Below are positions 8,336 to 15,877 of a DNA stretch of 64,000 nt, piece by piece; position 1 is the stretch's first letter, and each line of letters opens with the position of its first letter. Source of the DNA: Edaphobacillus lindanitolerans. GTDB lineage: Bacteria; Bacillota; Bacilli; Bacillales_A; Planococcaceae. Location of the stretch: positions 1 to 64,000 of the forward strand of contig NZ_FTPL01000001.1 in assembly GCF_900156305.1 (NCBI RefSeq), in the 5' to 3' direction. A program made the translations under genes and the position numbers. A model generated the notes under the pieces. It did no database searches. It saw only the letters and a program-made list of their open reading frames with translations, and was not told the origin of the DNA.

Positions 8336-9460
8336 TCAGTCGGACGTCCGGGCTTTTTGCCGTTCCTTCAGATCCTCGAACAGCTTTTCGATGGACCCGG
8401 TCCCCACATTTTTGTATTTTGCCAGGATGACGAGTTCCTGAGGAAGCTGCCCCGCACGCCGGATCCCGCTTTCATGCAGCTGCCGGGTGAATCCCGGGGT
8501 GAGTGACGGAAAGTTTTCTTTCGTCAGTTCCGCACCGGCAAGACTTTCGGTGACGGTCACCCAGTCCGCCCGGTGGAACAGGAACAATTCTCCCGGACGA
8601 TCAAGCCGGATTTTCCGACGGGCCTTTTCTTCTGCAATGAACTCGCCCAGCTCATCAAACAGCTGCTCGTCGTGTTTTTCATTGTACCGGGTGACGGCAT
8701 GGTGGAGGCCGTCCAGGTCGGCGGGCAGCTCACTCATGATCCGGGCTTCTTCCGCTCCGCCAAGCTTGACGAGGAACCGGACGGATTTCTCGAAACGCTG
8801 CGGCAGCAGGAAGGCATCCCGCAGAAAATACGGGATATCAAGCGACCGGCCGCGGTATCGGATGCGCCGGACGGTCGTGTAGCCCGGAGGCTCGGGCGGA
8901 GTTTCTTCTTCGACGGCAACCGCTGCCTCTGCCTCCGCTTCCGCTCCCATCGTCTCATCTGCCCCACCGACCTGCAGGAGAAGGAGCGATTCCAGCCGCT
9001 CGAGCCGTGCTTCCAGTTCAGGCAGCTCGAATGATTGCTGGGCAGGCGGCGAAGGGTCCCGGTATTCAGGAAACTCGAAGGACGGATCCCCATATACCTC
9101 GGTGTACCATTTCAGGACGATGTAAATCGCTTCCCATGACTTGAGGGCTTCTGACGCACGGAACCCTCTCGTCTCGTGTGCCGCCAGGTTTCCGCTTCGG
9201 CGGATGAGTTCCAATGCGTCCTTCACTTCATGGATCAGCAGGCCCTGCCGGTCGACTTCGTCAAGCCGGTCTTTCAGCGTCATATATGGCGGGTCTTGCA
9301 TCCGCTCTTCCCGCATGACGAGCTTCAATACGGATTCGACAAGAACCCGTGCGTGAGTCAGCATCGTCCGGGGATTTGTGTATACGCTTTGCTCAAGCTC
9401 ATTTGCAACGAGAGCCAGCTGCTTGTGTTTGAGGAATGAGTAAAAATGGTGGTCAGTCAT
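8336..9460 (-). CDS. DUF4145-like protein with C-terminal helix-hairpin-helix-like segment
   Basis: A 374-residue cytoplasmic protein. Residues 1-130 are helical and match the DUF4145 pattern (RVLVESVLKLV, KDALELIRRSGNLAAHE), a domain often attached to restriction and other DNA-targeting proteins. A Glu/Ala/Pro-rich linker follows at about 150-190. The C-terminal 60 residues (PSLTPGFTRQL, GIRRAGQLPQEL, GSIEKLFEDL) look like the helix-hairpin-helix fold of the RNA polymerase alpha C-terminal domain. No catalytic residues are seen. Function unknown; nucleic-acid binding is inference. The ribosome binding site AAAGGGG precedes ATG 9460. Confidence 0.65.
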   Translation of the reverse strand: MTDHHFYSFLKHKQLALVANELEQSVYTNPRTMLTHARVLVESVLKLVMREERMQDPPYMTLKDRLDEVDRQGLLIHEVKDALELIRRSGNLAAHETRGFRASEALKSWEAIYIVLKWYTEVYGDPSFEFPEYRDPSPPAQQSFELPELEARLERLESLLLLQVGGADETMGAEAEAEAAVAVEEETPPEPPGYTTVRRIRYRGRSLDIPYFLRDAFLLPQRFEKSVRFLVKLGGAEEARIMSELPADLDGLHHAVTRYNEKHDEQLFDELGEFIAEEKARRKIRLDRPGELFLFHRADWVTVTESLAGAELTKENFPSLTPGFTRQLHESGIRRAGQLPQELVILAKYKNVGTGSIEKLFEDLKERQKARTSD

Positions 9461-9624
9461 GATGGATTCCCCTTTTACATTCTTTCTACCATTTTAGCAT
9501 GAGCCCGCTCATGAAGCGTGCGGGTTTATCTGAGAAAAGTTTTCCGGTCCGGTATCCGGCATTCGGCAATCTGTGTCATACTAAGCTAACAAAGATCGTT
9601 GAAGAAATTCAGGAGGGTTAACAG

Positions 9625-10224
9625 ATGTCTACCGAGGAGAAAGACCGGATTCAGCTGCTGGAAGAGAGACTGGAACGACTGGATGAGCATGATCGGATGG
9701 CTGCGGCGGAGGAGATTTTCGCGGCCGTGAACGAACTTTTCGGATTCGACTACCACCGGATTCCGGTCCTGCTCGAATACAGGGCTGATTTATCGAATTG
9801 CAGGATTTTGGCGGCAGAGCTTGAGAAACTCCCGGCACTGACCGGGGAGCATGTCCGTCCGCTGCTGCTCAAAATGTTCGGGACGAACCTGGACGGCATC
9901 GTGGCAATCGAGAAAGCGCCGATTTCGATCCGTTCAAAAGACAATTGGGTGAAGCGTCACGAGGGGGATCTCGTGTTGATCGCCGGCGGCTACCGGGACC
10001 TCGACGTCGTCGTATCTCCGACCGAGGCATTCGTCACCGTGACCGGCTGCGAACGGTTGCCGGACGAACTGATCCGCCGACTGGAACAGATCGGATACGT
10101 CGAACGGGACGGCCACGCCTATCATGAAGAGCCGGACGGACAGCCGATCCCCGTAGAATTCAAGACGGAGACCATCATGGCGATCACCCGGTACTTTGAA
10201 GAATTTCCGTTTACGGACCAGTGA
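9625..10224 (+). CDS. Protein of unknown function (199 aa)
   Basis: One of the few plus-strand genes in the first half of the window. AGGAGGG precedes ATG 9625. The protein starts with an acidic, coiled-coil-like helix (about 5-35). A mixed alpha/beta region follows and ends with an ITRYFEEFPF motif. There is no membrane segment or signal peptide. I do not recognise a family. It is monocistronic, with a clear terminator after the stop and convergent with the pdxA2 cluster. Confidence 0.6.
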   Translation: MSTEEKDRIQLLEERLERLDEHDRMAAAEEIFAAVNELFGFDYHRIPVLLEYRADLSNCRILAAELEKLPALTGEHVRPLLLKMFGTNLDGIVAIEKAPISIRSKDNWVKRHEGDLVLIAGGYRDLDVVVSPTEAFVTVTGCERLPDELIRRLEQIGYVERDGHAYHEEPDGQPIPVEFKTETIMAITRYFEEFPFTDQ

Positions 10225-10265
10225 ACAAACAAAAAGCCCGGGGCGCGACCGGCCCCGGACTCAGA

Positions 10266-10307
10266 CTGCAGACAATGTCAGTGTACCGACGCTTGTCTGC
10301 AGTTTTT
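10266..10307 (+). terminator. Rho-independent terminator after the 199-residue protein gene
   Basis: A perfect 10-bp stem (CTGCAGACAA / TTGTCTGCAG), a 17-base loop and a TTTTT tail. A second hairpin-like GC-rich repeat lies at 10234-10256, just after the stop codon. Confidence 0.85.
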
Positions 10308-10432
10308 CCTTTCCTGAAATGATTAGCCGCTTGACCGGGAAGCAGTTGAATCGGCCCGGCGGTCGGTTGTTCAGGAATGTCCACTGAAATGACAAATCAG
10401 CCAGGAGCAATTTCCTGGATACGGTTTGTCTG

Positions 10433-10467
10433 CATTCAGAAGCAGCCATCCCGGCTGCTTCTGAATG
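10433..10467 (-). terminator. Long hairpin ending the D-threonate operon
   Basis: A perfect 15-bp stem (CATTCAGAAGCAGCC and its complement) with a 5-base loop lies 17 bases past the pdxA2 stop. There is no T-run on either strand. It may stop transcription or protect the 3' end. Confidence 0.6.
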
Positions 10468-10483
10468 TATCAAGATTATCGGA

Positions 10484-11497
10484 TCATTTTTTCGGCGCCA
10501 GATCAACCGACTGGCGAATCGCTTCCATCAGACTTTTCTCATCGGCAATACCGGTCCCTGCAATATCGAATGCCGTGCCATGGTCCACACTCGTCCGGAC
10601 AATCGGCAATCCGACCGTGATGTTGACGCCTGCATCCAGTCCGAGGACTTTCACCGGGCCGTGACCCTGGTCATGGTACATGGCAACGACAATATCAAAG
10701 TCTCCGCGGACGGCGCGGAAGAAGAGGGTGTCCGCCGGAAGCGGACCGACGACGTCGATGCCTTCCGCTTGGGCGCGTTCGACACCCGGAATGACTTTTT
10801 CTTCTTCTTCGCCGTATCCAAACAGCCCGTTTTCCCCGGCGTGCGGGTTGATGCCGCAGACGGCGATTTTCGGGTTCTCCAGCCCTGAACGGCGGAGGGT
10901 CTCATGAGCCAATTGGATGACTCGGTACACCCTTTCCGGATTGATCATGTTGATGGCGTCCACAATGCCGACATGCGTGGTGACATGGATGACGCGCAGG
11001 TTAGGCGCCGACAGCATCATGGAGTACTCTTCGGTTCCGGTCAGGTCTGCCAGGATTTCGGTGTGGCCCGGGTATAGATGGCCCCCTTTTTGAAGGGCTT
11101 CCTTGTTGAGCGGTGCCGTGCAGATTGCGGAGATCTTCCCGTCCATGGCCAGCCGGATCGCCGTGGCCAGATATTCGAAAGCCGCATGGCCCGCTTCCGG
11201 TGACACTTGACCTACCGGAAGATCAGCGGGCAGCAGATCCAAATCGAGGCAGTACACAGTTCCGCTGTCTTCAGGCAGGCCCTCGAGCTCGTCCTCTGTG
11301 ATGGCCCGAACGGGAATTTCACTTCCCACAAAGGATTTGGCTCGTTCCAGCATTGCGATGTCACCGATGACGACCGGCCGGCAGATGTCGTGCATCTCCG
11401 GATGCCGAAGGCTTTTCAGGATAATTTCCGGCCCTACGCCGGCAGCGTCCCCCATCGTGATCCCAATAATCGGTTTTTCCGAATTCACTTTACTCAT
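10484..11497 (-). CDS. pdxA2: D-threonate 4-phosphate dehydrogenase, PdxA2 type
   Basis: A 337-residue member of the PdxA family with the N-terminal GITMGDAAGVGPEI motif. Metal-ligand histidines are visible in HVTTHVG and in the YHDQGH motif. Classic PdxA oxidises 4-phosphohydroxy-threonine for vitamin B6; PdxA2 oxidises and decarboxylates D-threonate 4-phosphate to dihydroxyacetone phosphate. The second role is preferred because the gene overlaps the DUF1537 kinase gene by 8 bases (ATGAGTAA) and sits in a sugar-acid operon. Bacillales make B6 by PdxS/PdxT and do not need PdxA. It is the last gene of the operon. Confidence 0.85.
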   Translation of the reverse strand: MSKVNSEKPIIGITMGDAAGVGPEIILKSLRHPEMHDICRPVVIGDIAMLERAKSFVGSEIPVRAITEDELEGLPEDSGTVYCLDLDLLPADLPVGQVSPEAGHAAFEYLATAIRLAMDGKISAICTAPLNKEALQKGGHLYPGHTEILADLTGTEEYSMMLSAPNLRVIHVTTHVGIVDAINMINPERVYRVIQLAHETLRRSGLENPKIAVCGINPHAGENGLFGYGEEEEKVIPGVERAQAEGIDVVGPLPADTLFFRAVRGDFDIVVAMYHDQGHGPVKVLGLDAGVNITVGLPIVRTSVDHGTAFDIAGTGIADEKSLMEAIRQSVDLAPKK

Positions 11498-12770
11498 CCT
11501 TTCCTGTTACCAAGCGAAGGGCATGCGCGAGGGAAGACGGGTTGCCAAAGCCGCCCGCTTTCGTGACAGCCCAGTAATCGCCTTCCGCTCCTCTCAACCG
11601 CCCAAACGGCAATCCCGGTTCCACTTCATCAATCAATTGCATCCGATCGAGTCCAAGCCGGTTGCATACGGTTTTCGCCGTATCTCCCCCGGTCAGGATC
11701 AGTGCATCAGTCTCCGGATGATTCCGAATCAGTTCTTGGGCTGTCCTGCCCAAACCTTCTGCTATTCTTTCCCCGATCTGCTGCTTGTCCAATCCGAGAG
11801 CCTCTCCTGCCTGCAGTGCAGATTTGCGTTGATCTTCACCTGATCCGACAAACAGCACGATGTGTTTGCCTGGCGGGCAGTCCATATCTGCCTTGAAGTC
11901 TTTTCTCCGAACAAACTTTGCAGGATCCGCTTCGATCATATGGATGTCTGCCTGCGACCGCAATTCTTCCAGTTGAAGGCGGGTCGCATCGGACAGGCTG
12001 CCCGAAACGACCAACACTTTTTCTGCTGCCGGCTTTTGCGACGCCGGACGGTGCCCGGATGTGAGTTTCAAGGCATCCGGAAGCGGTTCGGCCAGTCCGC
12101 CTGAGCCCGCCCAGACAATATTGGCATTCGTCATCGCGAACCCTTCCGCAATCAGCTTCAAATCCTCATCCGTTTCGGCATCGCAGACAATCCAGGTCTG
12201 CCCTTTGCAGGCAGCGGCTTCCGCAAAATCTGCAATGTGCCCGGTTCCCTGCCGCACCTGTTCCAGCGGGAGAAGCACAACCCGTCCTCTGGCCACCTTT
12301 TCGAACAGTGACGGCAGATGCCCTTCCGTAACCGGTGTCTTCGGATCTTTCGCAAATTCCGTATCCGTAATCAGCTTGCCGTTCACATAATGGTTTCCGT
12401 CACGCGTGGTCCTGTTCAGTTTCGGAAAAGCGGGAGCGATGACCAGGATGTCGGGCTTGCATACCGCTTCCATGGCGGCCAGCTCTTCCGACACATTCCC
12501 CCTCATCGTGGAATCCAGCTTTTTATAGAAATGAGTCACGCCCATCTCCTTCAGCAGGCGGGCAGCCCGGCCTACTTTATCCGAAGCCGTCCCGGGAGCG
12601 GCAGAGCGGCTGTCGGTGTCCAGGATAACGGCATCGGCAAGGATCTCGCGTGCTTCGGTATCTTCCTTTAAGAGCACCGTGGAGCGCAGCCCTTTTTTTG
12701 CCAGTTGCACGCCACTGTCATTCGCGCCGGTCAGATCATCTGCAATGATTCCAAACTTGTTCCTCAACAA
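11490..12770 (-). CDS. dtnK: Four-carbon acid sugar kinase, D-threonate kinase type (DUF1537)
   Basis: A 426-residue DUF1537 kinase. The N-terminal substrate domain starts with IIADDLTGANDSG and includes KKLDSTMRGN. The C-terminal nucleotide domain carries LILTGGDTAKTV. It phosphorylates a four-carbon sugar acid at O4; paired with PdxA2 the substrate is probably D-threonate, or D-erythronate as an alternative. Two tandem TTG codons (12770, 12767) follow AGGAGG; the second has the better spacing. The gene begins 9 bases after the permease stop and overlaps pdxA2, so the three are cotranscribed and coupled. Confidence 0.87.
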   Translation of the reverse strand: MLRNKFGIIADDLTGANDSGVQLAKKGLRSTVLLKEDTEAREILADAVILDTDSRSAAPGTASDKVGRAARLLKEMGVTHFYKKLDSTMRGNVSEELAAMEAVCKPDILVIAPAFPKLNRTTRDGNHYVNGKLITDTEFAKDPKTPVTEGHLPSLFEKVARGRVVLLPLEQVRQGTGHIADFAEAAACKGQTWIVCDAETDEDLKLIAEGFAMTNANIVWAGSGGLAEPLPDALKLTSGHRPASQKPAAEKVLVVSGSLSDATRLQLEELRSQADIHMIEADPAKFVRRKDFKADMDCPPGKHIVLFVGSGEDQRKSALQAGEALGLDKQQIGERIAEGLGRTAQELIRNHPETDALILTGGDTAKTVCNRLGLDRMQLIDEVEPGLPFGRLRGAEGDYWAVTKAGGFGNPSSLAHALRLVTGKDE

Positions 12771-12779
12771 TGATCCTCC

Positions 12780-13772
12780 TCAACCTTGCATTTTGACGAG
12801 GTCGCCCTCTTCAACGCGATAGCCTTTCTTCTCCAATCGCTTCACCAGGAAGCCCATGTAGAGCGGCAGCAGAATGGCTGTCGTCACGACGGATGCCGCC
12901 ACCTGCACAGTGGCGAGCTCGACAAACGGGGCGAAGCTGGCATTGGCAGCGGCGATCGCCGCCGGAGTGGCAACCGCGTTGCCCGCCGTGGATCCTTCAG
13001 CTGCTCCCACAAGCGGATTCCACTTGAACGCCTTGAAGATGAAATAGCCGGCAGTCCCGGTCACAAATACCGTAAGAAGACCGAGGATAATCCCGGTCAG
13101 GCCGCCTTCGATGATCGCTTTAAAGTCGATTCCCATACCGAGTGCAAATGCGAAGAATGGAATCAGCATCGAACTTCCCTTATCCAAGAACACACGCATC
13201 TCTTCGTCCAGGTTTCCGAGAATCATACCGATCAGGATCGGCAACAGAACAGCCACAAACGATACAATCGAGAACATTCCGTCGACAAAGCCCATCGTTC
13301 CGAAGATGGCCAGGGCCACCATCGTGAAGAACGGCCCATCATTCAGTGCGAGCAGCGAGTAGGCCGCCCGGTCTTCTTTGTTTCCGTACTGGCCGACGAG
13401 CGCCATATAGAGGCCTCCGTTGCTGTTGGTCATGGCGGCGATGATGGCAATCGGCGCGAGTCCGAGCCAGAGGCCGTTCGAATCCGCCAGCATATAGGCA
13501 ATAAGACCGACCGCAGCACCGACGATCCACTTTGTCGCAAGCAGTGTCGCCCCTTTGCCGACAGAGACCCCGAATGAACGTAAGTTGATCTGTGCACCCG
13601 TACAGAACAGGAACAGTGCGATCAATGTAGGGGCCCCATCCACAAACAGCGCCTCTGTAAAGTTTCCAATCCGCAGCAGGTCCGGAGCCAGCGTGTTGAT
13701 GGTTGCCGCGAGCAGAAGCGGCACGACCATCATTCCGCCGGGAATACGTTCCAGCGTTGCCTTGATCCTCAT
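12780..13772 (-). CDS. KdgT-family sugar-acid permease
   Basis: A 330-residue polytopic membrane protein with about ten hydrophobic helices, of the 2-keto-3-deoxygluconate permease family (PF03812). Typical features are the N-terminal ERIPGGMMVVPL, the TNSNGGLYMAL motif and EGSTAGNAVATPAA. Family members import 2-keto-3-deoxygluconate with protons. As first gene of the dtnK-pdxA2 operon its cargo is more likely D-threonate or a related C4 sugar acid. That substrate is inferred from context only. Confidence 0.85.
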   Translation of the reverse strand: MRIKATLERIPGGMMVVPLLLAATINTLAPDLLRIGNFTEALFVDGAPTLIALFLFCTGAQINLRSFGVSVGKGATLLATKWIVGAAVGLIAYMLADSNGLWLGLAPIAIIAAMTNSNGGLYMALVGQYGNKEDRAAYSLLALNDGPFFTMVALAIFGTMGFVDGMFSIVSFVAVLLPILIGMILGNLDEEMRVFLDKGSSMLIPFFAFALGMGIDFKAIIEGGLTGIILGLLTVFVTGTAGYFIFKAFKWNPLVGAAEGSTAGNAVATPAAIAAANASFAPFVELATVQVAASVVTTAILLPLYMGFLVKRLEKKGYRVEEGDLVKMQG

Positions 13773-13810
13773 TTGTTTTCCCCCTTATCTATCCTCAATC
13801 CATAAGCGAT

Positions 13811-13825
13811 TTGCAATCGTTTGCA
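13811..13825. promoter_or_regulatory. cre box (CcpA site) upstream of the permease operon
   Basis: TTGCAATCGTTTGCA matches the cre consensus WTGNAANCGNWNNCW at every position. It sits in a wider dyad with TTTGCA / TGCAAA arms. It lies about 40 bases upstream of the permease start codon, probably downstream of the transcription start, where CcpA would act as a roadblock. Catabolite repression of D-threonate use is the expected outcome. Confidence 0.75.
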
Positions 13826-13854
13826 AAATCATCTTAATCAATTAGAGTGCAAAA

Positions 13855-13870
13855 TGCAACGGTAATTCCA
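13855..13870 (-). promoter_or_regulatory. Sigma-54-like promoter of the D-threonate operon
   Basis: The minus strand reads TGGAATTACCGTTGCA. This has the invariant GG-N10-GC spacing and a perfect TTGCA -12 element; the -24 element is TGGAAT where TGGCAC is usual. It lies about 83 bases upstream of the permease start. No convincing sigma-A promoter is seen nearby. Confidence 0.5.
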
Positions 13871-13897
13871 TGAAGAAAACGGCGCGCTGAATAAATA

Positions 13898-13912
13898 GTT
13901 GCATAAAGCAAC
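13898..13912. promoter_or_regulatory. Inverted repeat upstream of the sigma-54-like promoter
   Basis: GTTGC-ATAAA-GCAAC is a perfect 5-bp dyad about 30 bases upstream of the -24 element. It could be a binding site for the PrpR-like regulator encoded next door; enhancer sites are usually further away, so this is tentative. Confidence 0.4.
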
Positions 13913-13924
13913 ACATCCATCAAC

Positions 13925-13962
13925 AAAAAAGGAGCTGATTCTCTTTTAGAGTCTCAGCTTCC
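13925..13962 (-). terminator. Terminator overlapping the end of the regulator gene
   Basis: Arms AAGCTGA and TCAGCTC, with an inner CTCT-AAAA-GAGA hairpin, are followed on the minus strand by TTTTTT. The upstream arm lies inside the last codons of the regulator gene, whose stop is at 13946-13948. Confidence 0.7.
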
Positions 13963-15616
13963 TCCATAGCGTTGTCCGGTTGATCCCCAGTCGTTTCGCA
14001 GTTTTCGTTTGATTTCCTTGTTCTTCCTCGAGTATCCGCTCAATGATGGTTCTCTCGATTTCTTCCAGCGTACCTGTCAGTAAAGGGTCGGGATGGCTAT
14101 TCTCAAACTCTGGTTCCCGGGGGATCAGACACTCGAGGTCCGCCGAACTCATCACGGCTCCTTCCGAGTTGCGCACCGCTTTCCGGATGACTTGGGTGAG
14201 CTCGATTCCGTTTCCCGGCCACGGATAAGAAGACAGCCGCTCTTCAGCGTCCTCTCCGATCCTGACAACGGGTGATCCTTCATCCTGATGGAATCTGGCC
14301 ACACACCATGCCGCCAATGCCCGGATGTCCTCGCTTCTCTCCCGAAGGGGGGGAAGGTTCAGGCAGACCGCTTCACCGTAGGCTTGGTAGAAACGGAACT
14401 CCGGCTCAGCAGCCAGGATGACTGTCAATCCCTTTTCCAGCCATTCGTCGACCCTTTCCGCCAGCCCTGCATGCTGATCAGCAGTCAATATATCCAATCG
14501 GGTCAGACAGACCGTCCGGATGTCCCGATCCAATGGAGACTGAATGAGCGCTTCCTCGGCAGGAACGGTCAACATCAGTCCCTCATCCTGGTGCTTTCGA
14601 TAATGGATATGTGCAGCCAAGGCCGATCTTCCCGTCCCTCGCTCACCCAGGATCACCCACAACCGCTTCCCGATCCGTTCTTCAATTTCTCCCATCAACT
14701 TTTGCATGGCGTCACTTTCCGCAATAATGACCGGGGGATGGTGCACAGTCTGGTATTCCGCTTGTGATGGATGCTCCCTGAGTTTCTCAAACAGCAAAAG
14801 GGTCCCATCCTCCCCTTCACTGTGAAATGGTTTCGATGTGACTTTCATGGTCCCGTACTCCGTCTCTGCCAAGCGGACTGACACGGAAGAAGCCAGCGAT
14901 CCATAACCGGCACCGGCAGACGGACCGGAAACAGGCACCTGTCCGCCTGACCAGACCGGCTCTCCCGCTTCATTCAGAATGACGGCCCCATCCGCCTGAT
15001 GGGCCATTGCGGACCGGAACATCGCCAGTTCCCGCTTCGCTCCCGAAAGAAGCCTTTGAATGTCTTTCGCCCGCTCATAGGCATCCAGAATGGACTCCGC
15101 TCCGGACTGGATCAGGATGCTTTCGAGCCCCATCCCAGTGGCTGAATTGACCGTCACCACATCCCCCATGACCAGACGGATCCCCTGTTCTTTGAGACGG
15201 CCAATGATCCCGGTCACTTCGGATTCATCCTCGACAGTATGCAATTCAATCTTCAGACCAAGAAGATCCACAATGACCCGTGCACCGGCTGTGATGCCCG
15301 AGAAGCCCACGATCGCCTTTCTGCCGGGATACCCTTCGGCAACGGTCACCGCCCGCAGCACATCATATCCGGAAATGTGAATATCAATCACCGGAAGTGA
15401 AGTCCGGGACTTCAGCAGTTTTGCAGTGCCGCCGCGGCTGACAATGACATCCGCTCCGGCCGCTTCCGCTTCCTTCAGTACCGGGAGGGCAGCACCGAGG
15501 TTGCCTTCCCGGATTTCCACGGTCATTCCCTGCATCCTTGCGATACTGCCGTGAATCACGCTTTTCATCGCGGGATACGGTGCAATCCAATAACTTTTTA
15601 TGTTCATTTTTCTCAC
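13946..15616 (-). CDS. PrpR-type sigma-54 activator-like regulator with degenerate AAA+ core
   Basis: A 556-residue regulator. Residues 1-190 are the PrpR_N sensor domain (VSRGGTAKLL, VGFSGI), which binds small acids. A short PAS-like segment follows. The AAA+ region has a Walker A-like GERGTGRS and the sensor I-like LPPLRERSEDI. It lacks the GAFTGA loop that contacts sigma-54 and the Walker B GG-LFLDE segment; about 30-40 residues are missing there. A Fis-type helix-turn-helix ends the protein (QTKTAKRLGINRTTLWRKL). It lies just upstream of the permease-dtnK-pdxA2 operon and probably controls it. Loss of GAFTGA suggests TyrR-like, sigma-54-independent action. Confidence 0.82.
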   Translation of the reverse strand: MRKMNIKSYWIAPYPAMKSVIHGSIARMQGMTVEIREGNLGAALPVLKEAEAAGADVIVSRGGTAKLLKSRTSLPVIDIHISGYDVLRAVTVAEGYPGRKAIVGFSGITAGARVIVDLLGLKIELHTVEDESEVTGIIGRLKEQGIRLVMGDVVTVNSATGMGLESILIQSGAESILDAYERAKDIQRLLSGAKRELAMFRSAMAHQADGAVILNEAGEPVWSGGQVPVSGPSAGAGYGSLASSVSVRLAETEYGTMKVTSKPFHSEGEDGTLLLFEKLREHPSQAEYQTVHHPPVIIAESDAMQKLMGEIEERIGKRLWVILGERGTGRSALAAHIHYRKHQDEGLMLTVPAEEALIQSPLDRDIRTVCLTRLDILTADQHAGLAERVDEWLEKGLTVILAAEPEFRFYQAYGEAVCLNLPPLRERSEDIRALAAWCVARFHQDEGSPVVRIGEDAEERLSSYPWPGNGIELTQVIRKAVRNSEGAVMSSADLECLIPREPEFENSHPDPLLTGTLEEIERTIIERILEEEQGNQTKTAKRLGINRTTLWRKLRL

Positions 15617-15877
15617 CCGCTTTCATCGTAACATGTTGGCAAAGAATGCGCGCTGATCGTTCAAGTTTCCATGAAAATGACAAACCGGACCTGGAATGAA
15701 TCCGGATCCGGTTGCTACAAACTGAGTTCAGGGCTGGCCGCAACCCCGAGCTTTCTGCGTGCGTTTTGACGAGTGGCCCTGTTTCCATGGCCACCCTATT
15801 AACAGACTGGAAACATCTGCATGTCCATGCCGAACATTCCGTGATTCATCAATGCCGGCCTGGTTTGCGCGTACGGT

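Noticed and set aside
10484-11497. Vitamin B6 biosynthesis role for the PdxA homologue
   Set aside because: Context with a DUF1537 kinase and sugar-acid permease favours PdxA2; Bacillales use PdxST for B6.
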